A stretch of DNA of 64,000 nt from Catonella massiliensis (GTDB taxonomy: Bacteria; Bacillota; Clostridia; Lachnospirales; Lachnospiraceae). The DNA lies in NCBI RefSeq assembly GCF_016651435.1, contig NZ_JAEPRJ010000001.1, positions 2,418,001-2,482,000 of the forward strand. The letters run 5' to 3'. Shown piece by piece: positions 15,515-23,213 of the stretch; positions within the stretch are counted from its first letter, which is position 1; every line of letters starts with the position of its first letter. The translations under genes and the position numbers were made by a program. Under the pieces are notes generated by a model, which did no database searches, was not told the origin of the DNA, and saw only the letters and a program-made list of their open reading frames with translations.

Positions 15515-17100
15515 CTAAGACTTCCCATACCTAAAATGGGATCCGTACCTTGAAAATTCAATACTTCAGCTACTAAAATAACGATTTATGCCACTACAGC
15601 CTCCGGATGGAGCGCACTACGCAGATATTCAGGTAGTCTTGCTTCAAAATCAGCAGTAAAAGCAGTCAACTGCTCATCACTGAGCTTTAAGATTACCTGA
15701 AGGCTTGCCATCAAGGCATCCATCAGGATGCCAAGTGATCTGCTGAAAGTAATGTCTGCCATTTCATCGACAAGGAAGAAGAACAACTCACCAAGGGTTC
15801 TCTGATCTTCATTTTGACGTTGCTCCATTGCAATTAACATATATCTGGTAAGCACAATTGCTACGTGGGCTGTTAGTGCATCATAAGATAAGCTATGGCA
15901 TTCTCCAATAAGATTCAGCATAGATTTGCAGGTTTTGAAAAAAACCTCAATTTGCCAGCGTTTTCCATAAATACGGATAATCTCTTCTTCGGAAAGGGTA
16001 GTATCTGTGCAGATAAAAGCAAGCCAGTCCTTGCGATTAGCTTTGTTCCTTACACAAACAATCTTTGCCGGAATTGGATTCTCCTTTCCTACCATAACAC
16101 AGACAGAAAGCAGATACTTTGATTTGCCACGGCACTTTTTGTTCCGGGAATAGATCTCTTTGATATTCAGTTGCTCACCACAGTGTGAATACTTGATTCG
16201 ACTGCTTTTCTTAATCATAGCAATTACGTCCATACCTTTTGAATGGATAGCTGTGATTTGATCGGGGTTTGAAAACCAGGAATCAAAAAGGACATAATCA
16301 GCTTTCAGCCCTGCACTGAGAGCAGTATCCAACAGTGTCATCATTGCTTCAGGAGCTTTTGTCTGAGCAAGTTTACGCCTTTTACCTGCAAGGGTTCTGT
16401 TATCAAAGTGTTTTACAGGACCGATGATATTTGTATCTTTTGCAGATGCTAACAAGCAGCTGTTCACCGGGATAAGTGTATTTCCATCGCTCCAGCTTAA
16501 GGTAAGCATACGAAATCCTTTTTTGAAATGCATATCCGTGTGATCGAAAACCTTTGACCCCAGCTCAGTTTTCTTGCAGCTGGTGCGATTGAAAAGACTG
16601 TCATCAATGATGAAAACATTTTTCCTTTTATCATCTGTTAGGTTTTTGAGATCATTATTTACGATGTCAGCAGCAAGAAGAGAAGTAAAACGAAGCCAGT
16701 TTGTTTTTACCGAATTAAGGAAACGATAAAAAGTGTTCTTTGAAAAATCTTCCTTAAAAGAACCGGTACGTTGTTGCATATACATACTTCTTCCAACGAA
16801 AATGTTGCTGAGTTTGTAACGAAGCAAAGAAACAGGTGAAACACCTTTTTCTTTCATCCCATTACATCTGGCAATAAGCCTGCCAACATGATGTCTGGAA
16901 AAAAATCTTCGAACACAGTCAATTAAGTTATTCTCATCGAAATGATTTTGTGTTATACTGGACATGGCATAAATCTCCTTTGTACAATGGTTTCTTGTCA
17001 ATTCCATTATACCAAACTGGGTAGGTTTATGCCATTCTTTATTGGCTGAAATATTGAATTTTCAAGGTTCAACACACCGTATTGGTGTGGGAAGTCTTAG
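15515..17100 (-). mobile_element. IS4-family insertion sequence, copy 1
   Basis: The 1586-bp element has inverted ends CTAAGACTTCCC and GGGAAGTCTTAG and is flanked by a 7-bp direct repeat TAAATAA (15508-15514 and 17101-17107). It is nearly identical to the copy at 17697-19282 but inverted relative to it. Its single transposase gene reads on the minus strand. Separate target duplications show that each copy jumped independently. It interrupts no recognisable gene; it landed among degenerate GTGTCTACTTTTGAAAA repeats. Confidence 0.93.
15586..16965 (-). CDS. IS4-family transposase, copy 1
   Basis: About 459 aa from the ATG after AAAGGAG (an upstream ATG at 17007 precedes this site). The DDE triad is in place: first D in FIIDDSLFNRT, second D in DYVLFDSWFSN, and E in the YREK motif of IYGKRWQIEVFFKTCKSM (Y-2-R-3-E-6-K), the diagnostic IS4 signature. 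It differs from copy 2 at two visible residues (NPDQ versus NPAQ; KKCRG versus KKRRG). The frame is intact, so it may be active. Confidence 0.92.
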   Translation of the reverse strand: MSSITQNHFDENNLIDCVRRFFSRHHVGRLIARCNGMKEKGVSPVSLLRYKLSNIFVGRSMYMQQRTGSFKEDFSKNTFYRFLNSVKTNWLRFTSLLAADIVNNDLKNLTDDKRKNVFIIDDSLFNRTSCKKTELGSKVFDHTDMHFKKGFRMLTLSWSDGNTLIPVNSCLLASAKDTNIIGPVKHFDNRTLAGKRRKLAQTKAPEAMMTLLDTALSAGLKADYVLFDSWFSNPDQITAIHSKGMDVIAMIKKSSRIKYSHCGEQLNIKEIYSRNKKCRGKSKYLLSVCVMVGKENPIPAKIVCVRNKANRKDWLAFICTDTTLSEEEIIRIYGKRWQIEVFFKTCKSMLNLIGECHSLSYDALTAHVAIVLTRYMLIAMEQRQNEDQRTLGELFFFLVDEMADITFSRSLGILMDALMASLQVILKLSDEQLTAFTADFEARLPEYLRSALHPEAVVA

Positions 17101-17200
17101 TAAATAATAGTTAAAAGCGTGGCCAGTGTCCACTTTTGAAAAAAGAAAAAAAGGAAAAACATTTTTTGTGTCTACTTTTCTTGACTGCTACAAAGACATA

Positions 17201-17332
17201 GAAAGTCCCTTGAAAAAGTTGATGCTTTGTCTAAAAAGTCCCTTGGAAAAGTTGATACTTCATTCAAAAAGTCCCTTGAAAAAGTTGATACTTCATCCAA
17301 AAAGTCCCTTGAAAAAGTTTTGGCTTTAGCTA
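17201..17332. repeat. 33-bp minisatellite, four units
   Basis: Four tandem 33-bp units begin at 17201, 17234, 17267 and 17300, with core AAAAGTCCCTTGAAAAAGTT. Because 33 is a multiple of three the array is open in several frames. Read on the minus strand it gives an 11-residue repeat with FSRDFLDEVST. A second array at 21711-21799 has the same period and gives FSRGIFRDSPH on the same strand, so the two are related in design. No ribosome binding site or start supports translation. Confidence 0.85.
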
Positions 17333-17696
17333 CAATGATGCTTATGATAGCATATTTTAAGACCATCATTATCCAAATCAAAAGTAATTACTTTTTCAAA
17401 CCATCAATTCTTAGTTCCTCTTTTTAAGAAAACCTCAATAAGGTCACAACATTCCCTCGGATTATCTTCTATCCAGTCCCATTTCAGTACATTATTTAAA
17501 AAAAGTTTCTCATTTTTAAGTTCAAGCGTACCTAAGTCAAGACACCCATACTCATCTTCTCCACCGGCAAATACAAAGTAATACGGATCTGTACCAGTGT
17601 TTTTCACGGTACCAGCCCTGTTAGAAAAAGCAGACTCAATATTTTCTTTAAGCTGGCTTAATATATCCGTGGGGATATCTTTTTTTAATTCAATTA

Positions 17697-19282
17697 CTAA
17701 GACTTCCCACACCAATACGGTGTGTTGAACCTTGAAAATTCAATATTTCAGCCAATAAAGAATGGCATAAACCTACCCAGTTTGGTATAATGGAATTGAC
17801 AAGAAACCATTGTACAAAGGAGATTTATGCCATGTCCAGTATAACACAAAATCATTTCGATGAGAATAACTTAATTGACTGTGTTCGAAGATTTTTTTCC
17901 AGACATCATGTTGGCAGGCTTATTGCCAGATGTAATGGGATGAAAGAAAAAGGTGTTTCACCTGTTTCTTTGCTTCGTTACAAACTCAGCAACATTTTCG
18001 TTGGAAGAAGTATGTATATGCAACAACGTACCGGTTCTTTTAAGGAAGATTTTTCAAAGAACACTTTTTATCGTTTCCTTAATTCGGTAAAAACAAACTG
18101 GCTTCGTTTTACTTCTCTTCTTGCTGCTGACATCGTAAATAATGATCTCAAAAACCTAACAGATGATAAAAGGAAAAATGTTTTCATCATTGATGACAGT
18201 CTTTTCAATCGCACCAGCTGCAAGAAAACTGAGCTGGGGTCAAAGGTTTTCGATCACACGGATATGCATTTCAAAAAAGGATTTCGTATGCTTACCTTAA
18301 GCTGGAGCGATGGAAATACACTTATCCCGGTGAACAGCTGCTTGTTAGCATCTGCAAAAGATACAAATATCATCGGTCCTGTAAAACACTTTGATAACAG
18401 AACCCTTGCAGGTAAAAGGCGTAAACTTGCTCAGACAAAAGCTCCTGAAGCAATGATGACACTGTTGGATACTGCTCTCAGTGCAGGGCTGAAAGCTGAT
18501 TATGTCCTTTTTGATTCCTGGTTTTCAAACCCCGCTCAAATCACAGCTATCCATTCAAAAGGTATGGACGTAATTGCTATGATTAAGAAAAGCAGTCGAA
18601 TCAAGTATTCACACTGTGGTGAGCAACTGAATATCAAAGAGATCTATTCCCGGAACAAAAAGCGCCGTGGCAAATCAAAGTATCTGCTTTCTGTCTGTGT
18701 TATGGTAGGAAAGGAGAATCCAATTCCGGCAAAGATTGTTTGTGTAAGGAACAAAGCTAATCGCAAGGACTGGCTTGCTTTTATCTGCACAGATACTACC
18801 CTTTCCGAAGAAGAGATTATCCGTATTTATGGAAAACGCTGGCAAATTGAGGTTTTTTTCAAAACCTGCAAATCTATGCTGAATCTTATTGGAGAATGCC
18901 ATAGCTTATCTTATGATGCACTAACAGCCCACGTAGCAATTGTGCTTACCAGATATATGTTAATTGCAATGGAGCAACGTCAAAATGAAGATCAGAGAAC
19001 CCTTGGTGAGTTGTTCTTCTTCCTTGTCGATGAAATGGCAGACATTACTTTCAGCAGATCACTTGGCATCCTGATGGATGCCTTGATGGCAAGCCTTCAG
19101 GTAATCTTAAAGCTCAGTGATGAGCAGTTGACTGCTTTTACTGCTGATTTTGAAGCAAGACTACCTGAATATCTGCGTAGTGCGCTCCATCCGGAGGCTG
19201 TAGTGGCATAAATCGTTATTTTAGTAGCTGAAGTATTGAATTTTCAAGGTACGGATCCCATTTTAGGTATGGGAAGTCTTAG
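17697..19282 (+). mobile_element. IS4-family insertion sequence, copy 2
   Basis: 1586 bp with the same ends as copy 1 and its own 7-bp target duplication TCAATTA (17690-17696 and 19283-19289). It lies head-to-head-inverted relative to copy 1, 596 bp away. It splits the small gene downstream of the zeta-toxin-like kinase. Confidence 0.93.
17832..19211 (+). CDS. IS4-family transposase, copy 2
   Basis: About 459 aa, identical to copy 1 except for the two residues noted there. DDE and YREK motifs are complete. Start chosen 9 bp after AAAGGAG, within the element. It reads away from copy 1, so the pair forms a 596-bp-spaced inverted repeat able to recombine or fold. The target duplications differ, which argues against a composite transposon that moved as a unit. 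Confidence 0.92.
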   Translation: MSSITQNHFDENNLIDCVRRFFSRHHVGRLIARCNGMKEKGVSPVSLLRYKLSNIFVGRSMYMQQRTGSFKEDFSKNTFYRFLNSVKTNWLRFTSLLAADIVNNDLKNLTDDKRKNVFIIDDSLFNRTSCKKTELGSKVFDHTDMHFKKGFRMLTLSWSDGNTLIPVNSCLLASAKDTNIIGPVKHFDNRTLAGKRRKLAQTKAPEAMMTLLDTALSAGLKADYVLFDSWFSNPAQITAIHSKGMDVIAMIKKSSRIKYSHCGEQLNIKEIYSRNKKRRGKSKYLLSVCVMVGKENPIPAKIVCVRNKANRKDWLAFICTDTTLSEEEIIRIYGKRWQIEVFFKTCKSMLNLIGECHSLSYDALTAHVAIVLTRYMLIAMEQRQNEDQRTLGELFFFLVDEMADITFSRSLGILMDALMASLQVILKLSDEQLTAFTADFEARLPEYLRSALHPEAVVA

Positions 19283-19370
19283 TCAATTATTGTACTGTAC
19301 AGTCCAACATGAGCATTTATAACCCTATTATTTAATATCTTAAACCAACTGCATCCTTCATAATACAATG

Positions 19371-19898
19371 TCAGTTGTCATCTTTATATATCGCAACTTT
19401 ATTATATGCTTTGGAATTGTCATAAACTACTACAAAATCGCACAATGGCACTACTCTTGTTAACATGTCTAAAGATGCCTCGTATCTCTTTCTTATGACA
19501 TCTTCAGGAATCCCATGTCCACCATTTGCAACTCTACGCTTAACTCGTTCTATTGCCAGTTCCGGACTATCTAATCCAATATAATATAAATTAACTAAAA
19601 ATCCGTTTTCTTTTACCTTCTCAATGATTCTTAGAATAGTCTGCCCGGTTAAGGTTGATTCCTGATTAAATGAAACACCCTGTTTAATAAAGGAATTCAG
19701 TCTACTTAAAGCTTCTCTGCCTGCCTTCATCTGGTCATTCTGATTACTCCAATCACCACCACTTGCAGCAAGAATTTCATCTGCATTCACTCTGTTTTCA
19801 TTTTCATCAAATCCCATTGTGCGGTAAATGGTCGTTTTCCCAGCACCATTTACTCCCGCAAACAAGGTATAAATTTTATTATTTTCCATATTTTTCAT
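19371..19898 (-). CDS. Zeta-toxin-like P-loop kinase
   Basis: 175 aa. The P-loop FAGVNGAGKTTIYR is at about residues 13-26, followed by RVNADEILAASGGDW, the substrate-binding D, and SFNQESTLTGQTILR. It ends with VKRRVANGGHGIPEDVIRKRY, which matches the zeta/UDP-GlcNAc-kinase family rather than general nucleotide kinases. Family members phosphorylate UDP-N-acetylglucosamine and poison peptidoglycan synthesis. The start overlaps the 3' end of the 68-aa gene upstream by 20 bases, the arrangement of an antitoxin-toxin pair. Confidence 0.85.
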   Translation of the reverse strand: MKNMENNKIYTLFAGVNGAGKTTIYRTMGFDENENRVNADEILAASGGDWSNQNDQMKAGREALSRLNSFIKQGVSFNQESTLTGQTILRIIEKVKENGFLVNLYYIGLDSPELAIERVKRRVANGGHGIPEDVIRKRYEASLDMLTRVVPLCDFVVVYDNSKAYNKVAIYKDDN

Positions 19899-20085
19899 GT
19901 TCTATAGTCTCCATTTGTTTTCTTTGTAAGAAAAAATCACCCACGATTTTGTAGAAAAATTCCTCATCCTCACTTTCAAAATCTACCCTATTATTTACCA
20001 ATAAGTGTTTTGGATCAAAAACAGTCTTACATTTTAAATATGCTTCATGCATATTTTTAGCAGCTTCATCAGTTGTATATTCCAT
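19879..20085 (-). CDS. Putative antitoxin partner of zeta-like kinase
   Basis: 68 aa from an ATG 8 bp after AAGGAGG (upstream in-frame codons to 20139 lie in the leader). The protein is acidic and helical: MEYTTDEAAKNMHEAYLK, then DPKHLLVNNRVDFESEDEEF and a KQMETIEHEKYGK tail. It has no recognised domain. Size, acidity, first position in the operon and overlap with the kinase gene support an antitoxin role, which is inferred from context. The leader between 20086 and 20263 contains the terminator of the preceding gene. Confidence 0.6.
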   Translation of the reverse strand: MEYTTDEAAKNMHEAYLKCKTVFDPKHLLVNNRVDFESEDEEFFYKIVGDFFLQRKQMETIEHEKYGK

Positions 20086-20168
20086 GGTTTTTTCCTCCTT
20101 CCTATAAACAGTGGTCATTTGTTGATTCCGATTCTCCAAAATTAGAATAACGGTTCAAAAAAGCATCC

Positions 20169-20267
20169 TCTTTGTTTTTTTTGTGATATCATCATACCTC
20201 AAAGTGCATAAAAAAGGTCAACCCTAGGGCGACCTTTTAAGTTTACTTGATGCAAGATTCAAATCAA
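20169..20267 (-). terminator. Terminator of the macrodomain-HTH gene, duplication copy 2
   Basis: The hairpin AAAAGGTC/GACCTTTT (20212-20238) follows the macrodomain-HTH stop at 20264 and is trailed on the minus strand by six T. The whole 99-bp stretch is repeated at 15315-15417. Confidence 0.7.
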
Positions 20268-21313
20268 CCATTTGAAAGCGGTTCCAGACCATAGTCAAAC
20301 AGTACGATATTTATTTTTAAGACATTATATTCCTGCTTCCTGATGAAATATTCTACAACTGTATCCGTCTGAGATATAGGCGACAATGCGTAACCACCTA
20401 TCCGCAAAAAATCAGCTGTCTCATCCATATTGAGCCTAAGTCCTACCGCAAGTGCAAGCATCTTATCCTTTGACGGCTTTACCTGCCCTTTAAGGAGCTT
20501 TGAAAAATACTGCTTGGATATGTTGGCTGCTGCATACACCTCGGAATTCTTTAGTCCTTTTTTATTGATTAGCTGTTGCAAATGCTTCTCAAAGGACTCC
20601 TTGTAGATATTTTTTAGGGCAGCTTCTAAAGAGCCTGATGGCTCTGCAGAGAAAGTCTCTTTAGTACAGGTATTGTCAGGTACATCATAAGTCTCTTCTT
20701 TTAAGAGCAGATGAAATCTCTCGTTAGGCAATGCGTAACGTTCTATATTTCTATCTTTTTTGTATTCAGTTTCTAAAACCTCGTGGGCATACTTATCATC
20801 TATGAAGCTTTTAACCTCGTAGGCAAGCTTGCCACTTACATTTACAGCTTCATTATCAAATACGACAAGGGTTATCTCCATCTCATATTCTTCTAAAAAT
20901 TCCGTAAATGTACTGACTGCAACATCTAACCCGATATCCTTAGGAAAACCGTATGTACCAGTCCCAAGAAGGGGAAACGCTATGCTCTTACACCCCTTAT
21001 CCAGTGCAGCTTTTAGAGCTTTTTCATAACATTCTTTAAGGCATCTGGCTTCAAACGAATTACCACCTTTCCAATAGAGTCCACTTACATGTATTATGTA
21101 TTTTGCGGCTAGATTAAAGGCTTCGGTAACTCCAACTTTTCCCGGTTGCAGTCTCCCTAACTCTTTTCGTGCTTCTAAGAGCTTCTCTTTGCCCGCCGCC
21201 TCGTAGATGGCAGACTCCACTCCACCACCGATGACAGGCTCAGGATTTGCCGGATTTACTATGGCATCAGCTTTTACTTTTGTAATGTCATCTCTGATTA
21301 TTCTAAAAGGCAT
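20264..21313 (-). CDS. Macrodomain fused to an XRE-type helix-turn-helix
   Basis: 349 aa in two parts. Residues 1-170 form a macrodomain: PFRIIRDDITKVKADAIVNP, GGGVESAIYEAAG, ISFPLLGTGTYGFP-type loop (IAFPLLGTGTYGFPK) and the phosphate-binding turn, so it should bind ADP-ribose or a related nucleotide. Residues about 255-320 form an XRE helix-turn-helix (KKGLKNSEVYAAANISKQYF, then KPSKDKMLALAVGLRLN). A ligand-binding macrodomain joined to a DNA-binding module suggests a regulator sensing ADP-ribose-type signals. This is inferred. A TGTAATAT dyad lies just upstream and could be its own operator. Confidence 0.82.
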   Translation of the reverse strand: MPFRIIRDDITKVKADAIVNPANPEPVIGGGVESAIYEAAGKEKLLEARKELGRLQPGKVGVTEAFNLAAKYIIHVSGLYWKGGNSFEARCLKECYEKALKAALDKGCKSIAFPLLGTGTYGFPKDIGLDVAVSTFTEFLEEYEMEITLVVFDNEAVNVSGKLAYEVKSFIDDKYAHEVLETEYKKDRNIERYALPNERFHLLLKEETYDVPDNTCTKETFSAEPSGSLEAALKNIYKESFEKHLQQLINKKGLKNSEVYAAANISKQYFSKLLKGQVKPSKDKMLALAVGLRLNMDETADFLRIGGYALSPISQTDTVVEYFIRKQEYNVLKINIVLFDYGLEPLSNG

Positions 21314-21402
21314 AGGATTCTCCTGGTCGCTTAAGTTTTTTCTGAAATAAATAGTTTAATTGCTGCATATAGGTTGTAAAATATATCCTTATTTTCATAA
21401 CC

Positions 21403-21431
21403 TGTAATATATCTATTATATACATATTACA
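21403..21431. promoter_or_regulatory. Possible operator dyad between macro-HTH and VbhA-like genes
   Basis: TGTAATAT (21403-21410) and ATATTACA (21424-21431) form an inverted repeat in the 204-bp divergent intergenic region. The position suits autoregulation by the XRE domain of the macrodomain protein. This is inference from symmetry only. Confidence 0.35.
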
Positions 21432-21517
21432 ACCAGAATCCAATAGAATAATTTGATTCTACCTGTACTTTATATTATAATAAATAGTGTATTTATCATA
21501 GATTGGAGGTAATTATA

Positions 21518-21679
21518 ATGACAAATGAAAAGGCTTGGGATTTTGCAATTGGTCTTGCCCAGATAGATGGAGTAAAACCGTCTGAAGAATTTTTAGAGCT
21601 TGTTGAAAAGGAAAAAAGAGGGGAAATAACCGGCGATGATATACGCCGTATCCTTTATAACAAATATCAAGTTAAATAA
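21518..21679 (+). CDS. VbhA-like small antitoxin, orphan
   Basis: 53 aa with a GGAGG site 7 bp before the ATG. The sequence TNEKAWDFAIGLAQIDGVKP then SEEFLELVEKEKRGEITGDD and a terminal IRRILYNKYQVK matches the antitoxin VbhA helical fold. VbhA blocks Fic-domain AMP transferases. No Fic gene follows; a 33-bp minisatellite lies there instead. It may have lost its toxin or serve another partner. Confidence 0.7.
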   Translation: MTNEKAWDFAIGLAQIDGVKPSEEFLELVEKEKRGEITGDDIRRILYNKYQVK

Positions 21680-21710
21680 GACGGAGAATAAGTTATAAGG
21701 AAAATGAACA

Positions 21711-21799
21711 AAATATTCCCCTAGAAAAGTGTGGTGAATCTCTAAATATTCCCCTAGAAAAGTGTGGTGAATCTCTAAATATTCCCCTAGAAAAGTGTA
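21711..21799. repeat. 33-bp minisatellite, nearly three units
   Basis: Units start at 21711, 21744 and 21777 (last incomplete) with core AAATATTCCCCTAGAAAAGT. Read on the minus strand it gives FSRGIFRDSPH repeats, matching in length and pattern the FSRDFLDEVST repeats of the array at 17201. Confidence 0.85.
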
Positions 21800-21930
21800 A
21801 GCTGATTTCCAAAATGCCCATTATATGCTGATTGAGGATAGTTTTCTCTTTTTTATATAATACCTGGGGAAGCAAATTAAAAGCCACGCTTACAAAAATG
21901 TGAACTTTTTCTTAATTTTTATAATTTTAT

Positions 21931-21959
21931 TTGCCTTTTTTAAAAAACAATGTTATAAT
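21931..21959 (+). promoter_or_regulatory. Promoter of the acidic cysteine-rich protein gene
   Basis: TTGCCT (21931-21936) and TATAAT (21954-21959) with 17 bp between, 51 bp before the start codon. Confidence 0.7.
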
Positions 21960-22010
21960 CCATATAATATCGTATGGTCGATAAAAAGCCGAAATATTAG
22001 GAGGTTTATT

Positions 22011-22523
22011 ATGAGTGATAAGAATGAATTTAAGGACATTGCAAAGAAAATAGCCTACACCGGTATAGGAGCTATTGCTGTAGCTGCCGAGGCTGCTGGG
22101 GAAGTGATTGAAAAACTTTCCGAAAAGGGTGAGAAGGTTGCTACAGGCAGCAAGATTATCCATGAAGGCAAAAAAGCAGCTAGAGATTTTAAGGAAACTG
22201 TAGTAAAGAGCAAGGCTAAAAAAGCAATGGATGCTGTTGTCGAGATGACAAAAGAAGAGCGTGACGAACTCCGCAGAAAGCTTGATGAATTTGAGGCAGA
22301 AATAGAGAAAGCCAAAGGCGAAGTAGACGGCGAAGAAAACGCAGAGGATGACAAGGACATCGAAGTAGAATTCTACAACGATGCAAAGTCTGAATGTTGT
22401 TGCTCTCGCAGTGAAGAGGACAAAAAAGAAGACAAAGAGGAACACAAAGAAGAGGACGATTATGAGGATGAGGACTCCTGTTCAATTGACAGCTGCGGCT
22501 GTGATGAGTGCAGAGAGAGATAA
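22011..22523 (+). CDS. Acidic protein with cysteine-rich tail
   Basis: 170 aa from an ATG 8 bp after GGAGG; the longer frame to 21900 spans the promoter and is rejected. Residues 1-70 are helical and alanine/lysine-rich (FKDIAKKIAYTGIGAIAVAA), recalling phasin-like or apolipoprotein helices. A coiled coil follows (MTKEERDELRRKLDEFEAEI). The last 60 residues are strongly acidic and end with clusters SECCCSRSEED and SCSIDSCGCDECRER, which could bind metal. I do not know a function. Monocistronic with its own promoter and a hairpin behind it. Confidence 0.7.
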   Translation: MSDKNEFKDIAKKIAYTGIGAIAVAAEAAGEVIEKLSEKGEKVATGSKIIHEGKKAARDFKETVVKSKAKKAMDAVVEMTKEERDELRRKLDEFEAEIEKAKGEVDGEENAEDDKDIEVEFYNDAKSECCCSRSEEDKKEDKEEHKEEDDYEDEDSCSIDSCGCDECRER

Positions 22524-22548
22524 CACATACAATAATCATTGAACTACA

Positions 22549-22598
22549 GCTCCGAATGATAACGCTTAGTTTCTGTATTAAGCATTATTGTTCGGAGC
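22549..22598 (+). terminator. Hairpin with element-derived arms after the acidic protein gene
   Basis: GCTCCGAATGATAACGCTTA and TAAGCATTATTGTTCGGAGC pair over 17 of 20 positions. The arm GCTCCGAATGATAA is identical to the arm of the first stem-loop in the 395-bp repeats at 5532 and 61231. So this is a miniature relative that may have been adopted as a terminator. Confidence 0.55.
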
Positions 22599-22641
22599 AT
22601 TTACTTTTGTGTCATAATCTCAAAAACAGCTTACAAGCCTC

Positions 22642-22980
22642 CTACGACTTCACTTTTCTCCACTCTATTATATGCTTCCTAAGCATTTCCCTTAAAATTT
22701 CAATATCTGTTTCATCAGTGAGGGAAATTCTATCAAAATCAAAACTTCCGCTATCATCCAGTTCATCAAATTCCTTTTCTGAAATGGCATTGTAAAGGAT
22801 ATCTCTCACCGCCATCAAGTCATCCCATATCTTCATTTCTTCGTAGCCAAGGGCCAAAGAATAAGCTCTTGTATCCGGATTATCTCTGCTTTCACTCCTG
22901 TGTAAGACATAGATTACTTTTTCTAACGCATTAACCAGCTGTACGTATTCATCTTTTGATATAATAATTTCATCACGCAT
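22642..22980 (-). CDS. Hypothetical helical protein, 112 aa
   Basis: Start at ATG 22980 after GGAGG; the upstream TTG belongs to that site. A soluble, acidic, helical protein: RDEIIISKDEYVQLVNALEK, then AYSLALGYEEMKIWDDLMAV and a C-terminus DETDIEILREMLRKHIIEW. No family recognised. It stands alone between convergent neighbours. Confidence 0.6.
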   Translation of the reverse strand: MRDEIIISKDEYVQLVNALEKVIYVLHRSESRDNPDTRAYSLALGYEEMKIWDDLMAVRDILYNAISEKEFDELDDSGSFDFDRISLTDETDIEILREMLRKHIIEWRKVKS

Positions 22981-23145
22981 TTTTAAGTCCTCCAATAAGG
23001 CATAAGTGATTTATAAGATTTCCAATCGGCATTACATTGCCATTGTACTCCAAATCAGAGCATTTTTAAACCATTATACAAGCGGCAAAATTAAAGCAAC
23101 CAAGTTTATTATATGATAGGGAATTTGGGAGAATTTCCTATCCCT

Positions 23146-23174
23146 AAAAAAAGAGCCCGGTATAACCCGGACTC
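23146..23174 (-). terminator. Terminator of the alcohol dehydrogenase gene
   Basis: GAGTCCGGG and CCGGGCTC pair around TTATA and are followed on the minus strand by seven T. Confidence 0.85.
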
Positions 23175-23213
23175 TCTACACAAATAAATAAAAGGAGTAA
23201 CACGCTTACTAAA

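Larger units (their letters stand above)
17404..19368 (-). pseudogene. Hypothetical gene interrupted by IS copy 2
   Basis: The 3' part (17404-17696) encodes LKKDIPTDILSQLKENIESA and continues to WDWIEDNPRECCDLIEVFLK before the stop. Removing the IS and one 7-bp target repeat joins it in frame to YEGCSWFKILNNRVINAHVG, encoded at 19290-19365 just behind the zeta-toxin gene. The restored product is about 125 aa with no family I can name. No ATG is present upstream in frame; a TTG at 19368 is the only candidate start. It was probably the third gene of the zeta operon. Confidence 0.7.

Noticed and set aside
17201..17332. CRISPR array
   Set aside because: The 33-bp units are contiguous, with no distinct spacers, and no cas genes are in the window. 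The same holds for 21711-21799.
17126..17427. Repetitive open frames over the 33-bp array on both strands as genes
   Set aside because: The array period is a multiple of three, so several frames stay open by construction. There is no ribosome binding site and no non-repetitive domain.
15508..19289. Composite transposon made of two IS4 copies
   Set aside because: Each copy has its own 7-bp target duplication, the two duplications differ, and the outer flanks do not match each other.
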